A stretch of DNA of 64,000 bases from an uncultured Granulosicoccaceae bacterium. GTDB lineage: Bacteria > Pseudomonadota > Gammaproteobacteria > Granulosicoccales > Granulosicoccaceae. A program made the position numbers and the translations under genes. Below, piece by piece: positions 36,160 through 44,504 of the stretch (positions are counted from its first letter, which is position 1; every line of letters starts with the position of its first letter). Location of the stretch: positions 1-64,000 of the forward strand of contig CALLBO010000031.1 of the NCBI GenBank assembly GCA_937998875.1. Direction: 5' to 3'. The notes under the pieces were generated by a model. The model was not told the origin of the DNA, ran no database searches, and worked only from the letters and a program-made list of their open reading frames with translations.

Positions 36160-37326
36160 CTACAATCCACCACGAGAACGTCTAATGACTTTCATTGAAC
36201 CGTTATTATCACGTTCAAAGGTGGTGTACTGCGTCAGGGTGATATCGTCCCGCGTAACGGTCACACGGGTCAAATAATAATCGCTCTTTATATTGACCTG
36301 GGTGTCATCAATATTTACTTCCGGGTTATCCGGATCTTCCGGATTAATAGTATCCTGCAAAAAACTTTCGATGCTTTCATAGGTGAATCCGCCTTCTTCC
36401 TCCTGTTCATTATCGACATTTGGATCAGCAGCGGGATCAACGCCCTGGTCTGAAGAATCACCGCCTTCCTCGTCTTCGGCATTCAACAATGAATCTAGCA
36501 ATCCACCACCTTCAGGACACCCGGGATACTCTTGCCAGTACCCATCATCGACAACTTTAATTTCATCCGCAATCGATGACATATGTGGCGCCAGTGATGC
36601 CAACACCGCACTTGATGCGGTATTAACGTTAATCACACTGCCCGAAGTGGGTAGAGTAGCAATATGTGGAAGCAACACGTCATAGTCATCCAAACCACCT
36701 TCATCAATAACGCGAAACCCCTTCACCAGTAATAACTCGGTAGGACTGACCATTGGACCATTCGCGGCACGGTAAGCAGGTGTCTGGCTGGTATAAAAAT
36801 CATCTTCGGCACCATCTGCGCCGGTAACATCTATATTCGAGTCTATCCAGTCCCGGATTGCAGCGGCCTTGATAGAGTCTATAGTCAGCGCAGTTAACAA
36901 TCGCTGAAGAATCTGAAATTCCAGTTCATCAACGTTACCTTCCTCGTCAACAAGATTGTTCAGATTGAACTTACCTTGCAGGTCAATAACACAACCCTCA
37001 ACAGTCGCACCGTCGATGGGCACTGGTGGCAGGCTCTGAGCCCAGTAGTCCTCAGTGCTGTCCGAACCACCTCGCTCCTGCTCCTGTTTATCGCGTCGCA
37101 ATACCGCCATGGAAAACTTTTCACCCGCTGCTGCCAGGTTTCTAAGTTGCAGCTGCGCCTGTCGATTCTGCGCCAGTTGAATAGTACGCTGTTGCTTTGT
37201 CGCCATTGAAGTTACCGTCACGGTGATCAACGCCACCATTAACAACGTGGTAACGAGCGCTGCACCACATTCACGCGTTAACTGCTTTCTACAAGATCGA
37301 GAGTGTGTTTGCATTGGACTATTCAT
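36160..37326 (-). CDS. gspK: Type II secretion system minor pseudopilin K
   Basis: 388 residues. A long prepilin leader (25 residues or so) ends at the CGAALVTTLLMVALI segment, the pseudopilin helix without a charged Glu5, as is usual for GspK. The body contains the large alpha domain of the family with CVIDLQGKFNLNNLV and RDWIDSNIDVTG, and two Cys-containing, acidic loops; it includes an Asp/Glu-rich insertion at about 290-335. GspK caps the pseudopilus tip together with GspI and GspJ. Confidence 0.9.
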   Translation of the reverse strand: MNSPMQTHSRSCRKQLTRECGAALVTTLLMVALITVTVTSMATKQQRTIQLAQNRQAQLQLRNLAAAGEKFSMAVLRRDKQEQERGGSDSTEDYWAQSLPPVPIDGATVEGCVIDLQGKFNLNNLVDEEGNVDELEFQILQRLLTALTIDSIKAAAIRDWIDSNIDVTGADGAEDDFYTSQTPAYRAANGPMVSPTELLLVKGFRVIDEGGLDDYDVLLPHIATLPTSGSVINVNTASSAVLASLAPHMSSIADEIKVVDDGYWQEYPGCPEGGGLLDSLLNAEDEEGGDSSDQGVDPAADPNVDNEQEEEGGFTYESIESFLQDTINPEDPDNPEVNIDDTQVNIKSDYYLTRVTVTRDDITLTQYTTFERDNNGSMKVIRRSRGGL

Positions 37327-37357
37327 CTTTAACTTTCATTAAATATCGCAATACAAT

Positions 37358-37969
37358 TCAATAAGGCAGTACGAAAAGGCGGCTCACCGAACCGATACCT
37401 TCAACTTCAATTGTTGTTTCAACCGCTCTGGGCAACAAGGCAAAATCGTCATCAGTATTATCTTCAGGTGGCCAGGTGTTTTGCCATTTGCCACTCAAAT
37501 CCAAAAACCGGAAGGTAATCGCATCAACATTGTCGAGTAGTTTTCTCTCACGATAGGCATTCAAATCAAAGCGGTCAACGTGATACCAATAACGCCTGAG
37601 TAAGCGCTGCTCATCATCAAGAATGTATGCAACTCTTTGTAAATCGCTGCGCGGCGGCAATTGCAGCAAAGCAGGATTGGCCCAACCACCGCGCGTTACC
37701 GCTACGACAAAACCACCCGCCTGACTAACCTCGATACTTTTGCGTTTGCCTCCCAGCTCATCAACCATATCGCGGTTGACGATCTGTTCGAAATCTTCCT
37801 GCAACCAATAGAAAGTTCGCTCCATCGCATCGTAACTCTCGACAACTCTTTCGGAGCTTTGCGCAATTCGGGTAACGTTAAACCAGCCGGCATAGGCAGC
37901 ACCTGCCATGATCGCCAATATGGCAATCGCAACTATCAGCTCGAGTAAGGTAAATCCTCGTTGGCGCAT
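37358..37969 (-). CDS. gspJ: Type II secretion system minor pseudopilin J
   Basis: 203 residues from ATG 37969, which gives the normal short leader MRQRG before FTLLELIVAIAILAIM with Glu at position 5 of the mature protein. A longer reading to 38059 overlaps gspI and would add about 30 leader residues, so it was rejected. The body contains the family segments YWLQEDFEQIVNRDM and RVAYILDDEQRLLRRYWYHVD. Forms the pseudopilus tip with GspI and GspK. Confidence 0.9.
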   Translation of the reverse strand: MRQRGFTLLELIVAIAILAIMAGAAYAGWFNVTRIAQSSERVVESYDAMERTFYWLQEDFEQIVNRDMVDELGGKRKSIEVSQAGGFVVAVTRGGWANPALLQLPPRSDLQRVAYILDDEQRLLRRYWYHVDRFDLNAYRERKLLDNVDAITFRFLDLSGKWQNTWPPEDNTDDDFALLPRAVETTIEVEGIGSVSRLFVLPY

Positions 37970-38003
37970 AGAGTTGATACAAACAAATCGGACACACAGT
38001 GTA

Positions 38004-38396
38004 TCAGGGTTGAGACGTGTTTTGACTCTGCAGCCTTGGGTGACTGACAAAGCCTGCAACTGTCACAATCGGGTTTTTTGCATCTTCAGTCTTACGAATT
38101 TCAATATCGACGCGTCGGAGATCTTCATCTTCGACTTCCTGTACTCGCGTTTTCCAATGCCAGTCCCGCCCCAGCATTTCAGTCTCACCTGTTTTGGTCC
38201 CCGTCTCCGGGAAAGTGCCGGAAATCTGTAACTCAGCCAATCGGTTGGCAGCCACCCACTGAGCCACGGTTTTATCGCGAATCCTGCTGGCATTGGAGGC
38301 TGACGCGCCTGCTGCCTGCACCAGCGCGCCCAGCACAATTGCAATAATGGCAAGCGCGACGAGCACCTCCATCAATGTGAAGCCACGCTGAGCCAC
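38004..38396 (-). CDS. gspI: Type II secretion system minor pseudopilin I
   Basis: Pseudopilin with the leader VAQRG followed by FTLMEVLVALAIIAIVLGALV. The GTG at 38396 gives a short, normal leader, with AGAGGG about 11 bases ahead. A TTG at 38465 overlaps the gspH stop (TTGA) and would give a leader of 28 residues; it remains possible. The C-terminal half has RDWHWKTRVQEVEDEDLRRVDIEI, as in other GspI proteins. It nucleates the minor pseudopilin tip complex. Confidence 0.85.
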   Translation of the reverse strand: MAQRGFTLMEVLVALAIIAIVLGALVQAAGASASNASRIRDKTVAQWVAANRLAELQISGTFPETGTKTGETEMLGRDWHWKTRVQEVEDEDLRRVDIEIRKTEDAKNPIVTVAGFVSHPRLQSQNTSQP

Positions 38397-38461
38397 GGCA
38401 TGTTTGACCCTCTGTTGAAAAAGAGGGCCTTTTACACAGATGCTATTGGAAAGTGGTCCGA

Positions 38462-39001
38462 TCAAAATGAATCTTCGCCATCGATACCAAGCTCAATCAG
38501 CTCATCAACACCGGTTGCCACTTTCCAGCGATCATCCAGCAGCCCCTTATCGATGATGATTTTAAAATCAGGCATGATCTCGCCGTTGGACAACATCATC
38601 ACCTGGGGTCGGGTTTTCTCATCAAACTTAAGATCTTCGGGTGATTCAAGCACCACTGATACTCCGGCAATTTCCAGCTCTACCTCAAAGTCTTCCGGCC
38701 ACTCTCGCTTACGAAAAGTGCCATCTTCAAACTGCACCCATTTGCCGTCCCGGTTGCCACCTTCAAGCTTTAAAAACTGATAGTCACTGTCTGTGAAGAT
38801 AATGCCCAGCTGGGCGTTCTTAAAAATGGACTCATCCGAGGCACGCCGAAATAACTCCGCAAGCCGGGTTGCTTCTGTTCGAATTTGCTTTTTATCACCA
38901 CCAAAGTTAATGCGCGGAACCACGACACCTGTAACAGTAGCCATGATCGCTATTACGACAATAAGCTCGAGCAGACTGAAACCACTTTGCCTGTGTCGCA
39001 T
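38462..39001 (-). CDS. gspH: Type II secretion system minor pseudopilin H
   Basis: 179 residues. Leader MRHRQSG, then FSLLELIVVIAIMATVTG with Glu at mature position 5. The rest is the beta-rich GspH/FimT-type domain with LAELFRRASDESIFKNAQLG and the LGIIFTDSDYQFLKL strand pair. It attaches below the tip complex in the pseudopilus. The gap to gspG is 18 bases. Confidence 0.9.
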   Translation of the reverse strand: MRHRQSGFSLLELIVVIAIMATVTGVVVPRINFGGDKKQIRTEATRLAELFRRASDESIFKNAQLGIIFTDSDYQFLKLEGGNRDGKWVQFEDGTFRKREWPEDFEVELEIAGVSVVLESPEDLKFDEKTRPQVMMLSNGEIMPDFKIIIDKGLLDDRWKVATGVDELIELGIDGEDSF

Positions 39002-39019
39002 GGCGTTTCAACCGGCTGC

Positions 39020-39499
39020 TTAAGTTGCCGGCTCTTCCCAGTTACCGATGTCAGCATTCTCGCTTTCACCACCCGTTTGACCATCAGCGCCAAGCGTGTA
39101 GACATCGATATCGCCGTTTTCACCCGGACTTACATACAGATAGTCGCGACCCCAGGGATCTTTGGGCATGCTGGTCAGGTACCCGCCGTCCTGCCAGTTC
39201 GGCGCTTCCGGGTCACCAGTGGGTTGTTCCACCAGCGCCTGAAGACCCTGATCAGTGGTCGGGTAGGTAAAATTATCCAGCTTGTAAGTTTGCAACGCGC
39301 TGACGATCGCGGTGATATCAGTCTTCGCTCGGGTAACCCGCGCTTTACCGGGTGCGCCAAGAATATTGGGTGCAACAACGGCGGCGAGAATGCCCAGAAT
39401 GGCGACCACCGCAATCAACTCGATCAAACTGAAACCGGTTTGACGTCTGTTGGATCTGCTGTTGCATGATAAACCTGCAGGGTAAGTACTTGAGTTCAC
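39020..39499 (-). CDS. gspG: Type II secretion system major pseudopilin G
   Basis: 159 residues, GTG start. The leader ends at Gly22 (RRQTG) before FSLIELIAVVAILGILAAVV, with Glu at mature position 5. Typical GspG elements follow: ALQTYKLDNFTYPTTDQGL, YLTSMPKDPWGRDYLY and the calcium-binding acidic C-terminal loop (SPGENGDIDVYTLGADGQ). First gene of the gspG-H-I-J-K-L-M-N operon here; gspC, gspD, gspE and gspF do not precede it. Divergent from the rhombosortase gene, about 100 bases away. Confidence 0.93.
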   Translation of the reverse strand: MNSSTYPAGLSCNSRSNRRQTGFSLIELIAVVAILGILAAVVAPNILGAPGKARVTRAKTDITAIVSALQTYKLDNFTYPTTDQGLQALVEQPTGDPEAPNWQDGGYLTSMPKDPWGRDYLYVSPGENGDIDVYTLGADGQTGGESENADIGNWEEPAT

Positions 39500-39602
39500 T
39501 GTTCAACTCCGGGTTGATTTCTGTTCGTGTAGAATTGACGTGCAAGAACTTTACTAGTTCCCGCCAGCCTTTGTTAACTAATTTTTCGCCCGGCCACGGC
39601 AG

Positions 39603-40322
39603 GTGCCGAATTATAGCCGCCAGGCCGATCACACCGGTTACTGTTTGATAAAATCCGGGCCATATGAGCGTCATCCGACTTTGAAACCCTCTAAAAATGT
39701 ACCGGATAAGCACGTTATAACGCCGAACCATGCAAACAATCTGAAAGCCTGGATCCTTGCTGTTGTTGTTGGTGTCAGCAGCACTGTTTTTCAAGTCCTG
39801 GGTTTAGAGGTACCACTGCGTTATGGTCGCGCAGAAATCCTGGAATCCGGCGAATGGTGGCGCGTTCTGACCGGCAATCTGGTGCACCTCGGCTATCCGC
39901 ACCTGCTGCTGAATCTGGCTGGCCTGGCCATGATTACCATACTGCTGGCACATGCGTTAACTGTCAGACAGTGGGCTCTCACGGGATTGATTTCAATGTT
40001 AGGTGTTGGTATCGGCTTACTGCTTTTTGATCCGCATCTCAGTTGGTATGTGGGTCTGTCCGGAGCGCTTTATGGACTACTGCTCGGTGGTGCTATTGCG
40101 GAGTTTCGAAATCACAAATTCATTGCGTGTTTGATAGGCGCTTATACGATTGGCAAGGTGGTCTGGGAACAGATCTATGGCGCAGTGGAATCGAGTGAAA
40201 CCATAACCGGAGGCAACGTTATCGTTAATGCCCACCTGTATGGGATGATCGCCGGCGGGGTGGCAGTACTGATACTGCTCACGGTGGAATACAAACTGAC
40301 TAAGCGATCTGCTGCACAGTAA
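39603..40322 (+). CDS. rrtA: Rhombosortase (rhomboid family intramembrane serine protease)
   Basis: 239 residues from the GTG at 39603; a TTG at 39645 is another possible start, and the first 45 residues are not conserved. Four to six membrane segments from residue 48. Rhomboid catalytic elements: GNLVHLGYPHLLLNL (91-105), the nucleophile in GLSGALYG, Ser153, and the catalytic His in NAHLYGMIAGG, His211. The short length and the pattern around the active site match rhombosortase, which cleaves GlyGly-CTERM tails of exported proteins. Rhombosortases are known to go with type II secretion, and this gene is divergent from gspG. Substrates likely include CTERM-tailed proteins such as that at 31.3-32.4 kb, but this is inference. 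Confidence 0.8.
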   Translation: MPNYSRQADHTGYCLIKSGPYERHPTLKPSKNVPDKHVITPNHANNLKAWILAVVVGVSSTVFQVLGLEVPLRYGRAEILESGEWWRVLTGNLVHLGYPHLLLNLAGLAMITILLAHALTVRQWALTGLISMLGVGIGLLLFDPHLSWYVGLSGALYGLLLGGAIAEFRNHKFIACLIGAYTIGKVVWEQIYGAVESSETITGGNVIVNAHLYGMIAGGVAVLILLTVEYKLTKRSAAQ

Positions 40323-40355
40323 GTATCGCTGCACAAAAAGCTCGCATTGCAACCA

Positions 40356-41399
40356 CTACAAATTCTTGAGCCGCTGTGCGATGTAGCTTACCGGGTTGCC
40401 AACGCGATCTTTATTAGCCGCAAAACTGCGACCCAGTGCCAGCGGAAACGTACCGTAACCGACCATACGTCCGGTAACCGACGCTGACACAGGTTCGAGG
40501 TGATACCCGGCCTCCGTCATCTTGGTTTTAGCAACGGATTGAATCAACGCAATCTCGGTGTCATCGAGGCGTGTCTTCCAGCGTGCAAGTGCTTCCGTGG
40601 AGATACCCTGGTCGTTGTTGACCCCGGAGAACGAGCTGTTGCTCATGGCGACATTCATCATCTCATCGCTGAACGTAAGACCGAGCCAGTTACAAAGCTT
40701 GCGGGCCTGAGGTTCAGGATCGGCGACCAGGTCTTCATATTTCTGTATATAAACTCTGTCTGAGCCAAACTCTTTTGCAGCACTGAGCATCGAGCCCGCC
40801 TGACCACGCCACAACATGGCAAGAATCAATGGATGATAGGAACGGCGAGCGCGAACCATTTCTTCCTCAAGAATCACCGCGTGTTCCGGGTCAGCTTCCA
40901 GATCAAAACCACCTTGATTGCGCCAGTCCCGATAAGACGCCGTAACCGCACGCGGGTCACGCATCATGCCGACAATTCGGGCACTCGGGTAGCGCTTGAG
41001 GATATCGGCGATCCGAAATACATGTCGCGGCGTCTTCTCGCCGAAAATGCTGACCGAATCATCCCGGGCGGACAGCATCACATATGCCTCGAAGTAGGCA
41101 TCTGCAGTACCACCACGCTCGCTGGCAAGCGATACGAGTTCCTCGCGGTTCATCCATCCTTTGCCTGCCTCACCACCATGCCCGAAAGGCCGATGTGTTT
41201 GCGCAAGGAAGTAATCCTGCACATGCTCAAGGTCATCACCGCTGAGAACCTGAGTATCCGGTGCATCGAAGGTAGTTCGCAGATCATCGAAAAAATGCGT
41301 TTCAGGTGCGATGTTTACGGCGCTATGCCCATTGAGCACATCGCTCATCATGGTGGTTCCAGAACGCGAAGGACCAACTACGAAAATAGGTTTGTCCAT
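40356..41399 (-). CDS. Sulfotransferase family protein
   Basis: 347 residues from ATG 41399; a start 21 bases upstream adds a few non-conserved residues. PAPS-binding 5'-phosphosulfate loop PSRSGTTMMSDVL near the N-terminus, the 3'-phosphate region RYPSARIVGMMRDPRAVTASY, and the terminal GYGTFPLALG stretch. Bacterial members sulfate glycans, tyrosine or small molecules; the acceptor cannot be predicted. PAP formed by the reaction would be hydrolysed by CysQ encoded 7 kb away. Convergent with the rhombosortase gene (34 bases between stops). Confidence 0.85.
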   Translation of the reverse strand: MDKPIFVVGPSRSGTTMMSDVLNGHSAVNIAPETHFFDDLRTTFDAPDTQVLSGDDLEHVQDYFLAQTHRPFGHGGEAGKGWMNREELVSLASERGGTADAYFEAYVMLSARDDSVSIFGEKTPRHVFRIADILKRYPSARIVGMMRDPRAVTASYRDWRNQGGFDLEADPEHAVILEEEMVRARRSYHPLILAMLWRGQAGSMLSAAKEFGSDRVYIQKYEDLVADPEPQARKLCNWLGLTFSDEMMNVAMSNSSFSGVNNDQGISTEALARWKTRLDDTEIALIQSVAKTKMTEAGYHLEPVSASVTGRMVGYGTFPLALGRSFAANKDRVGNPVSYIAQRLKNL

Positions 41400-41881
41400 T
41401 TCTAACTTCGATCTTTGCATGTGCGGGTATCGGAGTTAAACGACCTGGATAATGCTAGCCGATTTTTGAGCCTCTGCGGCATCTGCGGGTCTACTCGAAA
41501 TTAGGATTACGGACATTTAGAGTCTCATCTACAGACTTAGATCTTAGCTGCAGATTCAGGACAACCTGTATTAGTAGCTGTTGTTTTTGAGCATTGAAGT
41601 ACGATTTACGGCCTCACTGGACCAATCATGATAGGCAAATCAAATAGCGCGGAACTTAATTTACGTAAGTACCGGGCAAAATTCGACCCCATCCGCTCGT
41701 ATACTACCAATAAGGAGGCGATCTTTCTTCTTCTGTGTTCTCTTTTCCGTTAGTTAATTTAGTTAATTCGCGCAAACTTCGATGCTTGAGCACCGGATCA
41801 CATTGGCGCGGATCGCACCTGTCACAGCGGGATCGAAACCAGTCTGTCACAAACAGCACGATCAGACCGAATTCTGACCAT
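41400..41881. other. Intergenic region between the sulfotransferase and recG
   Basis: About 480 bases without a supported gene. It holds the sulfotransferase promoter and the downstream region of recG. A minus-strand frame at 41704-41913 can be read but begins inside recG and shows no conserved pattern. I see an AGTTAATTTAGTTAATT direct repeat near 41751-41767 and no hairpin with a clear T-tract. Composition is more A+T rich than the neighbours. Confidence 0.4.
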
Positions 41882-43960
41882 TCAGACATTACCGTAATCT
41901 GGAGACTCTTCACCCAACCAACGCATAATCAGCGGCATCACCCGTTCAGGGTAGTTCACGGTGATGTCGTCAGTGATATTTTTCACTGTCGGCAACAGCT
42001 TTTTGTCACGCATTAAGTCAGCAATTCTAAACTGTGCACTCCCGGTCTGCCGCGTGCCCAGTACTTCACCTGCGCCTCGCAACTCAAGATCACGCTCGGC
42101 GATCAGAAACCCGTCACTGGTTTCCCGCAACGTGCTGATTCGATCGCGTGCACGCTGGCTCAAACCCTGCTCGAACAGGAGTACACAACTGCTCTGCACA
42201 GAACCACGGCCGACACGACCACGTAACTGATGCAACTGCGATAAGCCAAGTCGTTCCGCGTTTTCGATTATTATTAACGACGCGTTTGGCACATCAACAC
42301 CAACTTCAATCACGGTCGTAGCAACCAGTAAATCGGACGCATGGTTTTTGAAATTCACCATCGCCTGTTCTTTGTCGGCCGGATTCATTCTGCCATGCAC
42401 CAGTGACACACGTGCATCTGGCAGACATTCCTGCAATTCAACCAACGTATCTTCTGCAGCATTGGCCTGCAATGCTTCAGACTCCTCGATTAACGTGCAA
42501 ACCCAGTAAACCTGCCTGCCTGACTTAATTGCCTCTGCCACACGTTCAACTACCTGTAAACGTCGAGTGTTGGGAATAGCAACCGTGGTAATGGCCTGAC
42601 GACCCGGAGGTAATTCATCGATCACCGAATAATCAAGATCGGCATAAGAGGTCATTGCAAGCGTTCTGGGGATGGGGGTTGCCGTCATCGTCAACTGATG
42701 TGGCACCACATCGCCAGCAACACCTTTTTCGCGCAGTGATAATCTTTGATGTACTCCGAAGCGATGCTGTTCATCAACAATAGTTAATCCAAGCTTTTTA
42801 AAGCTGACATCCTGCTGAAACAAGGCATGCGTGCCGATCGCAATTCTGGTCTGGCCCATAGCGATCGACTCCAGCGCATCGCGTTTTTGCTTTGCACCAA
42901 GCTTTCCTTTTAACCAACCTATTTTTAAGCCCAACGGTTCAAACCAGCCACTAAAACTTAGTAAGTGCTGCTCTGCCAGAATTTCTGTCGGTGCCATAAC
43001 GGCAACCTGGTAACCGGCATCTACCACTAATGCAGCCGCTGCTGCTGCGACCAGTGTTTTACCAGAACCTACATCACCCTGCACGAGCCTTAGCATCGGT
43101 ATACCATCGCTAAGGTCAGCCTGTATTTCTTGTATCACCCGTTGCTGTGCACCGGTCAACGTAAAGGCCAGCGAACTAATCAGTCGTGGGCAAAGATCGC
43201 CTTCTGGATTTATCACCGGCGCACCCTGTTGTTTAATCGCATTGCGGATCTGCTGTACACTTAAGCGGTGCGCTATCAGTTCTTCCAGTACCAGCCGTTG
43301 CACCGCAACATGCCTGCCCTGCAACAACGCGTCGATATCTACATCGGGCCCGGGTCGATGCACCGTTATCAATGCCTGTTTTAAAGAGATGCCACTATTC
43401 GCCGAAGCCGGCAGCAGCTCTTCAACATCAGATGATTTCAAGTGTGCCAACGCGGCATCAGTGATTTTTCGCATCGATAACTGATGCAGTCCTTCGGTAA
43501 CCGGATACACCGGCGTCAGGGCATTTTCGGGTGCTGCTGATGAGCCGGCACCGGTTGAGACAATTTGAAACTCAGGGTGCACTATTTCAAGCTGCTGTGG
43601 TCCACGCCGCACTTCACCGAAGCAGCGAACCTGGCTGCCAACCCGCAATCGCTGCTGCTGTTGTTGATTAAAGTGGAAGAAACGCAGCGATAACTGATTT
43701 CCCTGGCGATCAGTGATTACACACAACAATGACCGTCGGCGTCGAAACAGAACCTCGCAGCTGACGACCATACCTGTTGTCATTACTTCGAGACCCGGTA
43801 CCAGATCAGCAATCGCCACTATCCGGGTACGATCCTGATAGCGTAAGGGCAGGTGAAACAACACATCCTGAAGCGATGTAATCTTCAGACGTTTAAGTTT
43901 TTCGGCAAGCTTAGGGCCGACGCCCTTTAATTTTGTGACCGCAACTGACGTAAGATCCAT
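41882..43960 (-). CDS. recG: ATP-dependent DNA helicase RecG
   Basis: 692 residues from ATG 43960 (E. coli RecG has 693). A start 42 bases upstream overlaps ridA and was not used. N-terminal wedge domain (about 50-165) with the OB-fold, then superfamily 2 helicase motifs: Walker A GDVGSGKT, DEQHRFG for motif II, TATPIPRTLAM for motif III, and the C-terminal VATTVIEVGVDVPNA and QLRGRVGRG. It reverses stalled forks and processes Holliday junctions. Last gene of the gmk-rpoZ-spoT-ridA-recG run. Confidence 0.97.
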   Translation of the reverse strand: MDLTSVAVTKLKGVGPKLAEKLKRLKITSLQDVLFHLPLRYQDRTRIVAIADLVPGLEVMTTGMVVSCEVLFRRRRSLLCVITDRQGNQLSLRFFHFNQQQQQRLRVGSQVRCFGEVRRGPQQLEIVHPEFQIVSTGAGSSAAPENALTPVYPVTEGLHQLSMRKITDAALAHLKSSDVEELLPASANSGISLKQALITVHRPGPDVDIDALLQGRHVAVQRLVLEELIAHRLSVQQIRNAIKQQGAPVINPEGDLCPRLISSLAFTLTGAQQRVIQEIQADLSDGIPMLRLVQGDVGSGKTLVAAAAAALVVDAGYQVAVMAPTEILAEQHLLSFSGWFEPLGLKIGWLKGKLGAKQKRDALESIAMGQTRIAIGTHALFQQDVSFKKLGLTIVDEQHRFGVHQRLSLREKGVAGDVVPHQLTMTATPIPRTLAMTSYADLDYSVIDELPPGRQAITTVAIPNTRRLQVVERVAEAIKSGRQVYWVCTLIEESEALQANAAEDTLVELQECLPDARVSLVHGRMNPADKEQAMVNFKNHASDLLVATTVIEVGVDVPNASLIIIENAERLGLSQLHQLRGRVGRGSVQSSCVLLFEQGLSQRARDRISTLRETSDGFLIAERDLELRGAGEVLGTRQTGSAQFRIADLMRDKKLLPTVKNITDDITVNYPERVMPLIMRWLGEESPDYGNV

Positions 43961-43994
43961 ACATCCAGACCCGCACGAAATAGTAGTGCAGTTT

Positions 43995-44378
43995 TTAGCC
44001 AAGCACCATTATCGCATCAACTTCTACCGGTACATCTTTGGGAAGTTGTGCAACACCAATCGCGGCACGCGCAGGATATGGTTCTTGAAAAAAATCTGCC
44101 ATAACCTCATTCACATGACCAAAGTCTTTAAGGTCTGTCAGATAAACCGTTAACTTGACGATGTCCCGCAAGCCGCCACCTGATGCCTCACAAACTGCCG
44201 CAAGATTTTCAAAAACCTGCCTGATTTGAGCCACAACATCACCCGCAACTACTTCCATCGTCGCCGGTACCAAAGGAATCTGCCCTGAGATATACACGGT
44301 ATTACCAGCCTTCACTGCCTGTGAGTAAGCACCAATAGCACCGGGGGCATTTTTGGTTGCGATGATTTCTCTGGTCAT
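43995..44378 (-). CDS. ridA: RidA family reactive intermediate deaminase
   Basis: 127 residues. Family pattern is complete: GAYSQAVKAGNTVYISGQIP, NLAAVCEASGGG, VNEVMADFF and the active-site Arg in ARAAIGVAQLP, with the closing PVEVDAIMVL. RidA hydrolyses enamine/imine products of PLP enzymes such as 2-aminoacrylate, protecting other PLP enzymes. The gap to spoT is 126 bases; position between spoT and recG is common in Gammaproteobacteria. Confidence 0.95.
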   Translation of the reverse strand: MTREIIATKNAPGAIGAYSQAVKAGNTVYISGQIPLVPATMEVVAGDVVAQIRQVFENLAAVCEASGGGLRDIVKLTVYLTDLKDFGHVNEVMADFFQEPYPARAAIGVAQLPKDVPVEVDAIMVLG

Positions 44379-44504
44379 GACTTTCTCTTGATTTATTCAG
44401 GCCAAGCTTGTTTAAAGCTATGCGGCAAAGGTTCTTGTTCGGGCAAACACTTGACCAAATGATCTAAGCGCACGACAAGTATATAGGAAGCAGATATAAA
44501 AAAT

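Noticed and set aside
41704-41913. A 69-codon minus-strand frame downstream of recG
   Set aside because: It starts within the recG 3' end, is Cys/Arg-rich without a motif, and lies in a low-complexity, A+T rich gap.
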